In this document: one piece after another, positions 54,360-63,700 of the stretch
Numbering within the stretch: position 1 is the first letter of the stretch
Layout: every line of letters begins with the position of its first letter
Assembly (NCBI GenBank): GCA_021199235.1
Contig: JAJQIL010000037.1
Coordinates: forward strand, 62,001-126,000
Reading direction: 5' to 3'
Source of the DNA: Lachnospiraceae bacterium
Lineage (GTDB): Bacteria > Bacillota > Clostridia > Lachnospirales > Lachnospiraceae
DNA: 64,000 bases
Notes under the pieces: generated by a model
Databases searched by the model: none
The model's input: only the letters and a program-made list of their open reading frames with translations
What the model was told of the DNA's origin: nothing
Translations under genes and position numbers: made by a program

Positions 54360-54407
54360 CTTACTATCTTACTATCTTACTATCTTACTATCTTACTATA
54401 TTACTAT
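54360..54407. repeat. Tandem 8-bp repeat upstream of dnaC
   Basis: Six units of CTTACTAT (last unit ATTACTAT), directly before the AAGGAG ribosome site of dnaC on the minus strand. Such runs change length by slippage and could alter dnaC translation or the spacing from dnaD. Confidence 0.9.
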
Positions 54408-54462
54408 CTTTCTGTCATCACATCCGACAATATGTATGTCTTTCTGTATTATATCTGCCTGT

Positions 54463-55632
54463 CTATTTCCGGCCAAAGACTTTCCTTTCCAGACTGTCAT
54501 AATCATAGCTTCGCTGATCAAAGCTGTTGAACCGGTTGGTCCGCCCGGCCGATGCCTGATCCTTCGCACCGGCTTTGGCCTGGCTCTGCGTATTCTGTGC
54601 ATTCTTTTTCTGAGCCTGTCCCTGCTCCCATTTCCGGTCGGCCGTCTCCACGTCCTTCATGGTATGTATATTATCGTTATGCCACTGCCCGAGAATACCG
54701 TCCGCGTATTTAAAATTCGGCTCATGCGTCTGGTCGATCGTGCGCCTGCAGGCCTCCAGAATCAGATCAGTTGAAAAGCCATATTCGTCCAGCCACTTCT
54801 GCATCAGCGCCTGCTCCGACGGAGCCGGATGACGGCCGCGAATGCCGAATGCTTTCATGATCAGATAATAATTCCGGTTGTAAAGTCCCGACTCCCGCTT
54901 CGCCTCCTGTACGGTCGTAATCCCGGCTTCTGCCCAGGAAAGCGCTACCTTTTTCATATAATGGCGGCTGGTCGTCCCATGCGTGAGGCAGTAATCCAGC
55001 AGATATTCGATCAAATCCGTGGAAAATCCCAGCGTATGATAATAGTAGACAAAATCATTCTGTTCTGAAGAAGAAAGCGGCCGGCGCAGATACTGCTCCG
55101 CCACCAGAAACAGCTCCCGCAGCTCCTGCTGCGCGGATGCGGAAAGCGCGGACAACGCGGGTACAGCCTCGGACGCATCAGCCTGAAGCGCGGCGTTTTC
55201 TGCATGTTCTGCCTGTTCCGGCTTCTCTGTCTTTTCCAGCTTTTCCGGCTTTGCAGTCATCTCGATATTGTAACTCGCAATCCCGTCGCTGTAAAGAGGC
55301 TCGCTGACCGAAAGCTCCTCCGCCAGAATCACCGGCGTGGAATAGCAGCCCGGATCCGTAAATGTCACCGAAAGGATCTCACCCTCATCATTCAGCTTCG
55401 TCCGGATCAGATTCTGCCTTTCCCAGTATGTCAGCGCGCGGCGCACATCCTTCTCCGTATGTTCAAAGACATCCGCCACCGACGAAAGAGAAAACTCCCG
55501 TCCACTGTCCGCGCAGCGCAGCAGATACAGATACACCTTGACGAATTCTCCGTTCGCCTGCGGCATATACTGATCAATAAATGTATTCTGAACAACAGTA
55601 ACCCCCTCCGGGGTGTCCGTATAAATCTTCAT
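54463..55632 (-). CDS. DnaD-domain replication initiation protein
   Basis: 389 residues from the ATG at 55632 (GGAAGG upstream; the frame is open further but without support). An N-terminal winged-helix part (VYLYLLRCADSGREFSLSSVADVF...ALTYWERQNLIRT), a Glu/Lys/Ala-rich linker with a type A repeat (AEHAENAALQADA, about 145-157), and two DnaB_2/DnaD C-terminal domains (about 175-330, with YKADG-like FKYADGILGQWHNDNIHT). Works with DnaC in helicase loading. Its upstream region has several DnaA-box-like sequences. Confidence 0.85.
   Translation of the reverse strand: MKIYTDTPEGVTVVQNTFIDQYMPQANGEFVKVYLYLLRCADSGREFSLSSVADVFEHTEKDVRRALTYWERQNLIRTKLNDEGEILSVTFTDPGCYSTPVILAEELSVSEPLYSDGIASYNIEMTAKPEKLEKTEKPEQAEHAENAALQADASEAVPALSALSASAQQELRELFLVAEQYLRRPLSSSEQNDFVYYYHTLGFSTDLIEYLLDYCLTHGTTSRHYMKKVALSWAEAGITTVQEAKRESGLYNRNYYLIMKAFGIRGRHPAPSEQALMQKWLDEYGFSTDLILEACRRTIDQTHEPNFKYADGILGQWHNDNIHTMKDVETADRKWEQGQAQKKNAQNTQSQAKAGAKDQASAGRTNRFNSFDQRSYDYDSLERKVFGRK
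55179..55210. repeat. In-frame type A repeat in the dnaD-like gene
   Basis: Contains CGGCGTTTTCTGCATG, the type A core. Outer arm on one side is degraded. Coding peptide HAENAAL, in the linker between domains. Confidence 0.65.
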
Positions 55633-55782
55633 GGCTGCGCCTTCCTGATCCTGAAACGTATTCTCCTGTTTCCATATTGCCGTGCGCACCCGGTGTGCAC
55701 CTTCACCGTGCATCGTTCGTGAGCAGCCGGCCCTTAGCTTACGCACAGTATATCATACTTCCGCCGGAATGAGAACCGCTAC

Positions 55783-56005
55783 TTTTCCACAAATGACGGC
55801 TCAACCCACCTCACTTTTTCGTGTGAATAATGTGGATAGTGTGGATAAGTGGTTGACAATAACATTGATCTCAAGTCCGTCAGGCCTGAAAATAAGCGAA
55901 AAACGGCATTTTTTGTCGAAATATTATGTAAATCAGATTATCCACAAAAAATCCCCTTCCCGGTCACGGCAAACCCGTGCATAAAAGTGTGAAATATGTG
56001 AATAA
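55783..56005. promoter_or_regulatory. Cluster of DnaA-box-like 9-mers
   Basis: Three head-to-tail 9-mers: TGTGAATAA (55822-55830), TGTGGATAG (55831-55839), TGTGGATAA (55840-55848). In addition there are a TTATCCACA (55938-55946) in the other direction, TTTTCCACA (55783-55791) and TGTGAATAA (55997-56005). The region is AT-rich in part. It could be a DnaA-controlled promoter for dnaD-dnaC or a DnaA titration site. Confidence 0.6.
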
Positions 56006-56007
56006 CC

Positions 56008-56042
56008 CGGAGAAAAGCGCCAGAAAAGCCTTTCTCCGGGTG
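56008..56042. other. Hairpin downstream of the polyol dehydrogenase gene
   Basis: CCCGGAGAAA...TTTCTCCGGGT stem. On the minus strand no T-run follows, so it may be a weak terminator. Confidence 0.4.
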
Positions 56043-56084
56043 TGAAAAAATTGTTAGTAACTGTCCTGAATAGTTACCAAATGT

Positions 56085-57116
56085 TCAAATCTTAATAACG
56101 CCTTTTACGATCTCCGCCTTATTATCTACGCAGGAATCCAGCGCATTCTGGATATCATCCAGTTCAAAATAGTTCGTCACGATGTCTTTGATGTGGACTT
56201 TGCCGGAAGCCACCGCGTCGATTGCCATCGGGTAGATGTTCCGGTAACGGAACACTGTCTTAAACGTCAGCTCCTTGTCCAGCGCCATGCCGATCGGAAG
56301 CGTCATATCTCCTGACGGGCTGTAGCCTACAAATACGATCGTCGCGCCCTTTTTCGCCGCGCGGATCTGCTGCTGCGCCGTGATCTGCGAGCCGGCTGTC
56401 TCAATGCCAAGGTCAAAGCCTTTTCCTTCCGTGATCTGGGCAATGCGGGCCACAGTATCCTCCTTCGCGCCGTTGATCACCTCGTCCGCGCCAAGCTCCT
56501 TCGCTTTCTCCAGACGTTTGTCCATCACGTCCACAACAATCACCTTTGATACGCCTCTCGCCTTCAGGGAAAGCATGGAGACCAGCCCGATGCACCCGGC
56601 GCCAGTCACAACGGCCGTCTGGCCCAGATGCGCATCCCCCTGATTTGCCGCGTGCATGCCGACCGCCAGCGGCTCGATCAGAGCGCCCTCCATGGTGCTG
56701 ACATTATCCGGAAGCTTAAAGCAAAGCCCCGCCTCATGCGCCACATACTCCTGAAATACACCGTCCACCGGCGGCGTCGCAAAGAAAACGACGTCCTTGC
56801 AGAGATTGTATTTGCCCTGTTTGCAGAATTCGCAGTGGCCGCAGGTCTTTCCGGGCTCAAGCGCCACGCGGTCGCCGATCTGCAGATTTTTCACATTGCT
56901 GCCGACCTCGACCACCGTACCGCCTGCCTCATGCCCAAGCACAAAAGGCGGCTCCACGATGAAATCACCGATCCTCCCTGCCTCATAATAGTGCAGATCC
57001 GAACCGCAGATGCCTACATACTCAATTTTTACGAGTACCTCGTCTTCTTTCGGCACCGGGATCGGCCTTCTCTGGATCTCGACCTTGCGGATGTCTGTCA
57101 TGACCGCGGTTTTCAT
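56085..57116 (-). CDS. Zinc-dependent polyol (sorbitol/xylitol-type) dehydrogenase
   Basis: 343 residues from the ATG at 57116 (GGAAGG upstream); the ATG at 57128 is an alternative. Medium-chain dehydrogenase: catalytic zinc Cys in [16 protein letters not shown] with His in [12 protein letters not shown], structural zinc cysteines in [15 protein letters not shown], and the NAD loop [13 protein letters not shown]. Closest to L-iditol/xylitol 2-dehydrogenases. In the glycan locus with GH115 and GH2, so it may oxidise a pentitol or hexitol released from the glycan. Confidence 0.9.
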   Translation of the reverse strand: MKTAVMTDIRKVEIQRRPIPVPKEDEVLVKIEYVGICGSDLHYYEAGRIGDFIVEPPFVLGHEAGGTVVEVGSNVKNLQIGDRVALEPGKTCGHCEFCKQGKYNLCKDVVFFATPPVDGVFQEYVAHEAGLCFKLPDNVSTMEGALIEPLAVGMHAANQGDAHLGQTAVVTGAGCIGLVSMLSLKARGVSKVIVVDVMDKRLEKAKELGADEVINGAKEDTVARIAQITEGKGFDLGIETAGSQITAQQQIRAAKKGATIVFVGYSPSGDMTLPIGMALDKELTFKTVFRYRNIYPMAIDAVASGKVHIKDIVTNYFELDDIQNALDSCVDNKAEIVKGVIKI

Positions 57117-57257
57117 AGTTCCTTCCATGTTCTTTGTTCCCCTTTCTTTATTTTATCAGGCAGGATGATGAACCCCCGCCCGCAGCGCGGGCTGCATCCG
57201 GCAACAGCAAAAAATCCCTTTCGCAGCCTGCACATAATAATGACCGATATAAGTGTT

Positions 57258-60200
57258 TTACTGCCCTTTTCGCCAGCTTTTCTCCGGTCCGAAGTAAGAC
57301 GGCAGCAGCTCCGTTCCCTCTCTGACCAGTGTCAGCCGTTCCAGCGCAATGCCGGCGTCCCCGGCAAAAACAGTGATCCGGTTCAGGCCTTCTTTCAGGT
57401 ATACCTGAATTTCTGCCTCGTGTTCCTGATCCAGTGCCGCACGGCACCATTCCTCACAGGAAGGATCTCCGCCCCGGTAGTTATCCCCGGTAATACATAC
57501 TGTCTGGACCGCTTCCCCGTTCACAGAGACACCCAGACGCAGCTGCCCGCCGTATACCAGCGGGTTGGACGGGGAAGTGTGCAGGATCAGCCGGAAGCCG
57601 CCCGCAAACGTCTCACAGCCGCACGCATCGCCGGTATAAGCCGCCCCGTCCGGAAGCGAAGCAGGGTGGTATTCTTCCGGACTCACCCAGACTTCCCAGG
57701 TCAGGGAAGGCGCACGCCCTGCCACCTGATCCTCTTTATTATATACGGCCGTAGTCGGAAACGCCTTCACAGCAGAGCCATATTTTCCATAATCCTTCAG
57801 CACGCCGAACCCAGGGCTGCATACACTTCCATTGAGCAGCTGATCCGAAGCGTCTTCACTGGTGCATCCGCCCGCATAAGCTGCAGGGACTGACTTGCAA
57901 AAGTCCTCCGCATCCAGGACGCAGACGCCGTCCTGCATCAGAAACGCGCCGTCCGGCACCTCTGACAAATCCCGGTTCTTCGCGGAAAGAAGAAGCGGTA
58001 CTTTTTCCCTTCCCGCACGGACCGCGCAGCGGAATTCCACAGTCTCCCCTGCGGGAATCCGCTCACGCAAAACACGGATCTCCACCTCCGTCTGAAGCTC
58101 TGTGCTTCCTTTTGACGGCGTGATCATAAAACAGTCTTCCGGCTTTATACTGCCGGCAGAACCAGTCTGAAAGCCCGTTTCCCCGACAATCTCCCAGTCC
58201 ACCGCGCCCTGACCGCCGTTCGCGATCTGCAGCGTCACGCAGTCCGTCCCCGCATTCCGGAAATCATCCACCACCAGCGGATCCGGAAAATACTGGTTGG
58301 TATAGCTTTCCGTCCGGTCTGCACGGGATACCACAAGCCTCGGCTGCTTCGGCAGGGTCAGCATATGGCGCACCGGATAGCGGAAATCCTCGTCATTCCA
58401 GTTTACAAAGCCGATATGCCGTTCAAGCTCCATGCCTCTCCATTTACCGTCCCGAAAAGCCGCCATTTCCTCCGCGAGCGCCTCATCCCGCGCAATGCAT
58501 TCTTCAAGCAGTTCCCCATACTGATTCGCGATCGCTTTTCCCTGATCCCCATACAGATGATTCAGTCCCGTATACAGATGCATCTTCAGCAGATTGGCAA
58601 TCCCGGCCGCCGGAAAATAGATCAGGCTGTAATAAGCATCCTCGCAGGAGCTTCCCTCCAGTGCCTGCCGCAGCTCCTCATTTTTCTTCTCCAGCGCCTC
58701 TGCCCGTGCCAGCAGCTTTCGTCCTTCCGCATAATGTGTCGGATGATAGATACGGTCATTCAGCGCCTCCGCCCGGCGGAAGCTGTGCAGCCGCACAGAT
58801 TCTGTGAGCACCCAGGTAATATCATCTACAGCCCCGGCCAAACGTGCAGCGGCATCTGTATTTCCCGATTTTTCCCAATGGGCTCCGATTGGAGAAAACT
58901 GGTGCGTCATCATCCGGGGAGCGGGCGCTCTCCTGCGCTCGTGTCTGCCAAAGACTGATGAAATCCATTCTTTCGGATAAGCAAGGGTGTGCTCATAAGC
59001 TCTATAAGTATCAAAATCATAAGCCAGCGACAGAAAATAGCCCAGCGGATATTCGTTGAAGCGTACATCGCCCACATTCAGTATCCAGACATCGCGTATC
59101 CCGTAATCCCAGGCCTGCGTCATCTGTTCCCAGATCCTGGTGACCGGCGTCGAATTGACCCATTCATAGGAAATCGGGCTGCCATGATAGTCCACATGAT
59201 AATACATGCCGTATCCGCCGCGGTGCGGACGCAGTCTCTGTCCCGATGATGCTTCCGTCTCTGCTGACAGTTCTTTGCCTTCCGCCATTTTTTTGCACTC
59301 TCCGCCGGAAACTGCATAATCCTGCGGCAATGCACGCATATAATTGAAATTGTCCTCGCAGAACATCAGTGTGACATCTTCCAGCTCCTCAAAGCCCTGC
59401 AGGCCTTCGGAAGCGCCGGCCGGACACGGCTCGTTTTCTGCATCCCCCGCATTGCCGAAATAGTAGTCTTCTACTTCTTTATAAATGGCAAACAGCTGCG
59501 GTACCTGCTTCAGATCCGGATTGATGTGCTTCGCGATCAGCTTTCTCTGCTCCGTGATGATCTCCTTCAGCAGAGTGACGTTTTCCTCCACGGTCGAGTC
59601 CTCGCCCAGCATTTTGGAGTCATTCTCCCCGCGCATGCCGATCGTCGGAAAAATATTCTGCCCCTTTACGCGGCTTAAGCCGTCCTCCCAGAAACGCAGC
59701 AGTCCTTCTTTGTTCGTCACGTAGCTCCACTCATTGCCATAGGGCGAATTTTCCCCCTTAAAAATGGAAAATTCCGCGCCGGAACGCATACACGGCTCAT
59801 GATGGGACATCCCGATGTAAATACCGTACTCGGTCGCCAGCTCCATCGAGGCAAGCCCCGGCCCGTCCAGAAGAAAAGAGGAAGACCACATCGCCGGCCA
59901 GAGATAGTTGCCTTTCATACGCAGCAGATATTCAAAAATATGATCATACATCTCTGCCGTAAAGCCCTGATAGTGAGAAAATGTCCAGCTGCCAAAACAG
60001 GGCCACTCATCGTTGATAAAAAAACCGCGGTATTTGACGGAGGGTTCTCTGGAGATGCCGTTTTCTACAAAAATCCGATAAGGGGCCTCTTCGCCGGCTT
60101 CCTCTCCCGGTTTCCGTGCCTCATCGGCCGGACACGCATCGTTGGAATTCTTCGCCTCCACAAGCGTCACATTCCCCAGCCAGGGCGGCGCGGCATCGCC

Positions 60201-60590
60201 CCAGAAGCCCCAGGCCGTCACGCCCAGAAGCTCCGACAGATGAAACATTCCATAAATCGTACCGATCCGGTCGCTGCCGACGATCACCAGTCCCTGTCCG
60301 ACTCCGTCGATCGGCTGCTCTGCCAGATAAAAGCCATAGCTCTCCCATTTTCCTTTTAATAAAGCCAGTTCCGGGATCCTCTCTGCCAGCGTATCCGCCA
60401 GCGCATCCTGTCCCATCTGCGCGACAAGGATCGCGTACGGAACCTTTGCGCCGGGAAGGTTAATCTGACTCTTCGTACCGGTGACCGCCTCCACATCCGA
60501 AGCCACCTTTGCACCAATCTTCCGGATCCCCTGCGACGCGTGCGGATCCAGAATCACATTGATGTATCCGTCTAATCTCAATTCTGCCAT
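57258..60590 (-). CDS. Family 115 glycoside hydrolase (xylan alpha-glucuronidase)
   Basis: 1110 residues, no export signal. GH115 core: ILVAQ...YGMFHLSELLGVTAWGFWGDAAP, then SREPSVKYRGFFINDEWP, FEYLLRMKGNYLWPAMWSSSF and GMYYHVDYHGSPISYEWVNS. A beta-rich C-terminal accessory domain follows. The family removes (4-O-methyl)glucuronic acid from xylan. Three repeat-like segments are in frame: near residues 157-170, near 385 and near 585, one giving TDAAARLAGA. Confidence 0.9.
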   Translation of the reverse strand: MAELRLDGYINVILDPHASQGIRKIGAKVASDVEAVTGTKSQINLPGAKVPYAILVAQMGQDALADTLAERIPELALLKGKWESYGFYLAEQPIDGVGQGLVIVGSDRIGTIYGMFHLSELLGVTAWGFWGDAAPPWLGNVTLVEAKNSNDACPADEARKPGEEAGEEAPYRIFVENGISREPSVKYRGFFINDEWPCFGSWTFSHYQGFTAEMYDHIFEYLLRMKGNYLWPAMWSSSFLLDGPGLASMELATEYGIYIGMSHHEPCMRSGAEFSIFKGENSPYGNEWSYVTNKEGLLRFWEDGLSRVKGQNIFPTIGMRGENDSKMLGEDSTVEENVTLLKEIITEQRKLIAKHINPDLKQVPQLFAIYKEVEDYYFGNAGDAENEPCPAGASEGLQGFEELEDVTLMFCEDNFNYMRALPQDYAVSGGECKKMAEGKELSAETEASSGQRLRPHRGGYGMYYHVDYHGSPISYEWVNSTPVTRIWEQMTQAWDYGIRDVWILNVGDVRFNEYPLGYFLSLAYDFDTYRAYEHTLAYPKEWISSVFGRHERRRAPAPRMMTHQFSPIGAHWEKSGNTDAAARLAGAVDDITWVLTESVRLHSFRRAEALNDRIYHPTHYAEGRKLLARAEALEKKNEELRQALEGSSCEDAYYSLIYFPAAGIANLLKMHLYTGLNHLYGDQGKAIANQYGELLEECIARDEALAEEMAAFRDGKWRGMELERHIGFVNWNDEDFRYPVRHMLTLPKQPRLVVSRADRTESYTNQYFPDPLVVDDFRNAGTDCVTLQIANGGQGAVDWEIVGETGFQTGSAGSIKPEDCFMITPSKGSTELQTEVEIRVLRERIPAGETVEFRCAVRAGREKVPLLLSAKNRDLSEVPDGAFLMQDGVCVLDAEDFCKSVPAAYAGGCTSEDASDQLLNGSVCSPGFGVLKDYGKYGSAVKAFPTTAVYNKEDQVAGRAPSLTWEVWVSPEEYHPASLPDGAAYTGDACGCETFAGGFRLILHTSPSNPLVYGGQLRLGVSVNGEAVQTVCITGDNYRGGDPSCEEWCRAALDQEHEAEIQVYLKEGLNRITVFAGDAGIALERLTLVREGTELLPSYFGPEKSWRKGQ
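58831..58867. repeat. In-frame type A repeat in GH115
   Basis: CCCCGGCCAAACGTGCAGCG shares almost its whole left half with the copy at the window's right edge. The right arm has decayed. Peptide AAARLAGA. Confidence 0.65.
59415..59450. repeat. Degenerate type A repeat in GH115
   Basis: Contains CGTTTTCTGCAT with a GCCGG arm, but the second arm is poorly kept. Peptide NAGDAENEPCPAG. Lower certainty than the other copies; a similar weak copy may lie at 60121-60155. Confidence 0.45.
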
Positions 60591-60703
60591 AGCTCACTAT
60601 GCTTCCTTTCTCTGCCAATCATTTGAATTGTCAAACAGGAACCTGCTGTCCCCCAGCCTGCACGCACCCATTCCGTTTCTGAATTCACAACTGTCCTGAA
60701 CAG

Positions 60704-63700
60704 CTACACCGCATCAAACCGCAGCCAGTGAAAATCAAAGCTGCAGCCCGGCAAAAACACGAGACTGATCTGCTTTTTCCCGGTCAGCGGCTCCAGCGCA
60801 AACGTATACTCGTCCGCTTCTCCCGGAAACTCCAGCACACGGCGGTCAGCCTCGGTCAAACGCGAAGCGTTTTCTGCATGACCGAGGCGACCTGCCCTCG
60901 CCGGGTGGCATCCTCGCCCTTCGGGCGGGATATCCGCCGAGCTCTGGCGAGGGGGCGTTTCCTCTTCCTCGGTCAAACGCGAAGCGTTTTCTGTATCAAT
61001 ATCCTCCAGCTTCAGAAGAATGCTGTTTTTGGGAAGCGGCGTCCGTCCCGCGATCGTAATCCGCATGGCGCCGGTCTCTCCAAAGTCCAGCTCTCCGAAT
61101 TCCAGCGTGACATTGTTGCCGATATTCTTTACCCACTCGCCGTCCCGTTCAAACTGATCGCCGTAGACACTCCGGCAGTCCAGCGCCGTCAGGCGTTCAT
61201 AGGCCAGCGTCTGACGCGTAAAGGAAAAGCCTTTGATATGGATCTTATCCCGCAGGACAAAGCAGAGCGATGTCACTCCCCGCAGGCGGCGATTCAGATG
61301 ATACGTCTCCGGCTGGTAGGTATTCCAGATTGATTTTTTCTGATATACCACTTCCGCGATCTTCTCCGCATGCGGTTCTCCCGGCATTCCTTCATATATC
61401 TCAATCTCATACGGATTGTCCGTAAGCGCAAAGATCGGGATCGTAATCTCATCCGAACCATCCGTTCCGAAGTCAATATTGTGATAACCCACCTGCGTCT
61501 CTCCGTCCCGCGCGGTCGCGACGCCATGCTCATTCCCGCTGCCCGGCGTCCCGCGGCTGTAGTCATAAAGCGCACCCGCGATAAAGCCATACGGATCCAG
61601 AAATGCCTTCCCGAGGCCTTTCGCAGTAAATTCGATCTGCGAGATCATCCGCACATCCTCTGTCCCGCTGCGTGAGGTGCAGCGCAGACGCACCTTGCCG
61701 TCGCTCACCGCGCACACACGCACCAGCCGGTCAAATCCGGAGAATGCCTCCGTATCGGACAAACGCGCAGCGTTTCCTGCCTGATCAGCGCCGGGCTGCA
61801 TCTCAGGGGGCAAATAATCCACCGGCTCCGCCACTGCAAGCGAAGAAGGGATCCCGGAATCATCCACCACACTGAACGACAGCTCGCGGTCCGTCGCATC
61901 CGGCGGACAGATGACCGCTGCCACAAGTGTCTCCGGATGCTCCGCGGTAAGAATCGTGCCGCCGAGACTTTTCAGCCGGATCGCCCTCACTGGAGTATCG
62001 GCCAAACGCGCAGCGTTTTTATCATGGCCGCCCTGCCGCAGTACCTGCTCCGGCAGGTACGCGAGCGGGCTGCTGCCGGGAACGGGCGTTCCTTCCGTCA
62101 CCGGTACAGACAGCACCGCATCCTTCAGGCCATGCGAAGCCACCGTGACTGTCAGTGTGCCCGGATTGCTATCCGCTTTTACTATAGCCAGCAGCTTGCC
62201 GCTGAACAGCCGGCGGCAGCCGCTTTTATAGCTTTCCCGGTCCGTGCTGTCGCCGTTGTCTGTCCCGACGAGAGCACCGGCTCCGGTCACGGAAATGTTC
62301 ACCCGGTTCAGCGCGTTTTCCACGGGGTTCCCCTCTCGGTCTTCCATTGAGATCTCTATAAAAAGCAGATCCGTTCCGTTTGCCGTGAGCGCACATTCCT
62401 GTCCTTCGGGCCGGATATCGTCCAGGCCCTGCGAAGAGGCGCTCCTGTAAGGCCTCAGCACAATCCTGTCCGGTTCACCGAAGGAGCGGTGCACATCCTC
62501 AGCAATGATGCGCCCCTTCTCATCATAGGCCGCCGCGCGGATCTCGCCCGGTGTATAGCGTACCTTCCAGGTCGCCGAAAGACGGACTCCCGCGCCCTTG
62601 CAGCGTACCTTCTCTTCCGGAGACAGGAGCGCCGGCGGGTCTGTCAGCTGACGAACCCCCTGACTTTCTCCGTTCAGGAACAGCTCGACCGACGCCGCGT
62701 TGGAATAAACACGCACATCAATCTCCTGCCCCTCATTATAATCCCAGTATGGGAACAGATGCACCATCGGATGCTCCTTCGGATCCCGCCAGGCTGCCTG
62801 GTAGCAGTAAAACGCGTCTTTCGGGAACCCCGCCGTGTCAATCTGTCCAAAATAAGAGTTTTTTGTATGATAAGGCGTCGGCTCTCCGATATAATCAAAT
62901 CCGGACCACAAAAACTGCCCGCAGGAATACGGATGCTCCCACTCAGCCCTGACACACTCCTCATGCGAATTCGCGCCCCAGCTCGTGGTCGAATTCCCCA
63001 GAGATGAGCACTGCTGATCCTCATCCGCCAGGACCGACTTGTCATACGGAAAATGATAAATCCCGCGGCTCTGTACAATAGAACCCGTCTCACTCCCGTA
63101 CAGGATCCAGTCCGGGTGTTCCCTGTGGTGCCGTTCATAATAATTCGCGCCGTAATTGTAGCCCTCGAGCTTCACCAGATCCGCGCATTTCTGCGCGTTC
63201 TCCCACGGCATATAGTTCGAACCGATCGTCACACGCGCATTGCCCAGCGGATCGTGTTTCTGCGTCTCCTCCATCAGCACACGCGTCCACATCTGCCCTC
63301 TCTTACCGGTATGCGTGTCATGAATCTCGTTCCCGATGCTCCACATGATCACGCAGGGATGATTCCGGTCCCGGCGGACCCAGCTCGCTACATCCTTCGG
63401 ATACCATTCCGTGAAAAAGCGCGCATAGTCATACGGCGTTTTGCCGGATTCCCACATATCAAACGCTTCCGCCACCACCAGAAATCCCATCCGGTCGGCC
63501 AGCTTCAGCACCTCCGGCGCCGACATATTGTGGGAGCAGCGGATCGCGTTGCATCCCATCTCCTTTAACACCCGCAGCTTTCGTTCCATCGCCTGCGGAT
63601 GAAACGCGCTGCCAAGACATCCCAGATCATGATGGTCGCAGACGCCGTTCAGCTTCAATTTTCTGCCGTTCAGGCAGAAGCCCTCATCCGGCAGGAATTC

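Noticed and set aside
54360-54407. Possible CRISPR array
   Set aside because: Units are 8 bp with no spacers and no cas genes; it is a simple tandem repeat.
55783-56005. Chromosomal replication origin
   Set aside because: DnaA-like boxes are present but dnaA, dnaN, recF, gyrB and rpmH are absent and no clear unwinding element was seen; kept only as a DnaA-box cluster.
60121-60155. Further type A repeat in GH115
   Set aside because: Only part of the left arm (CGGCCGGACACGC) matches; too degraded to count as a firm copy.
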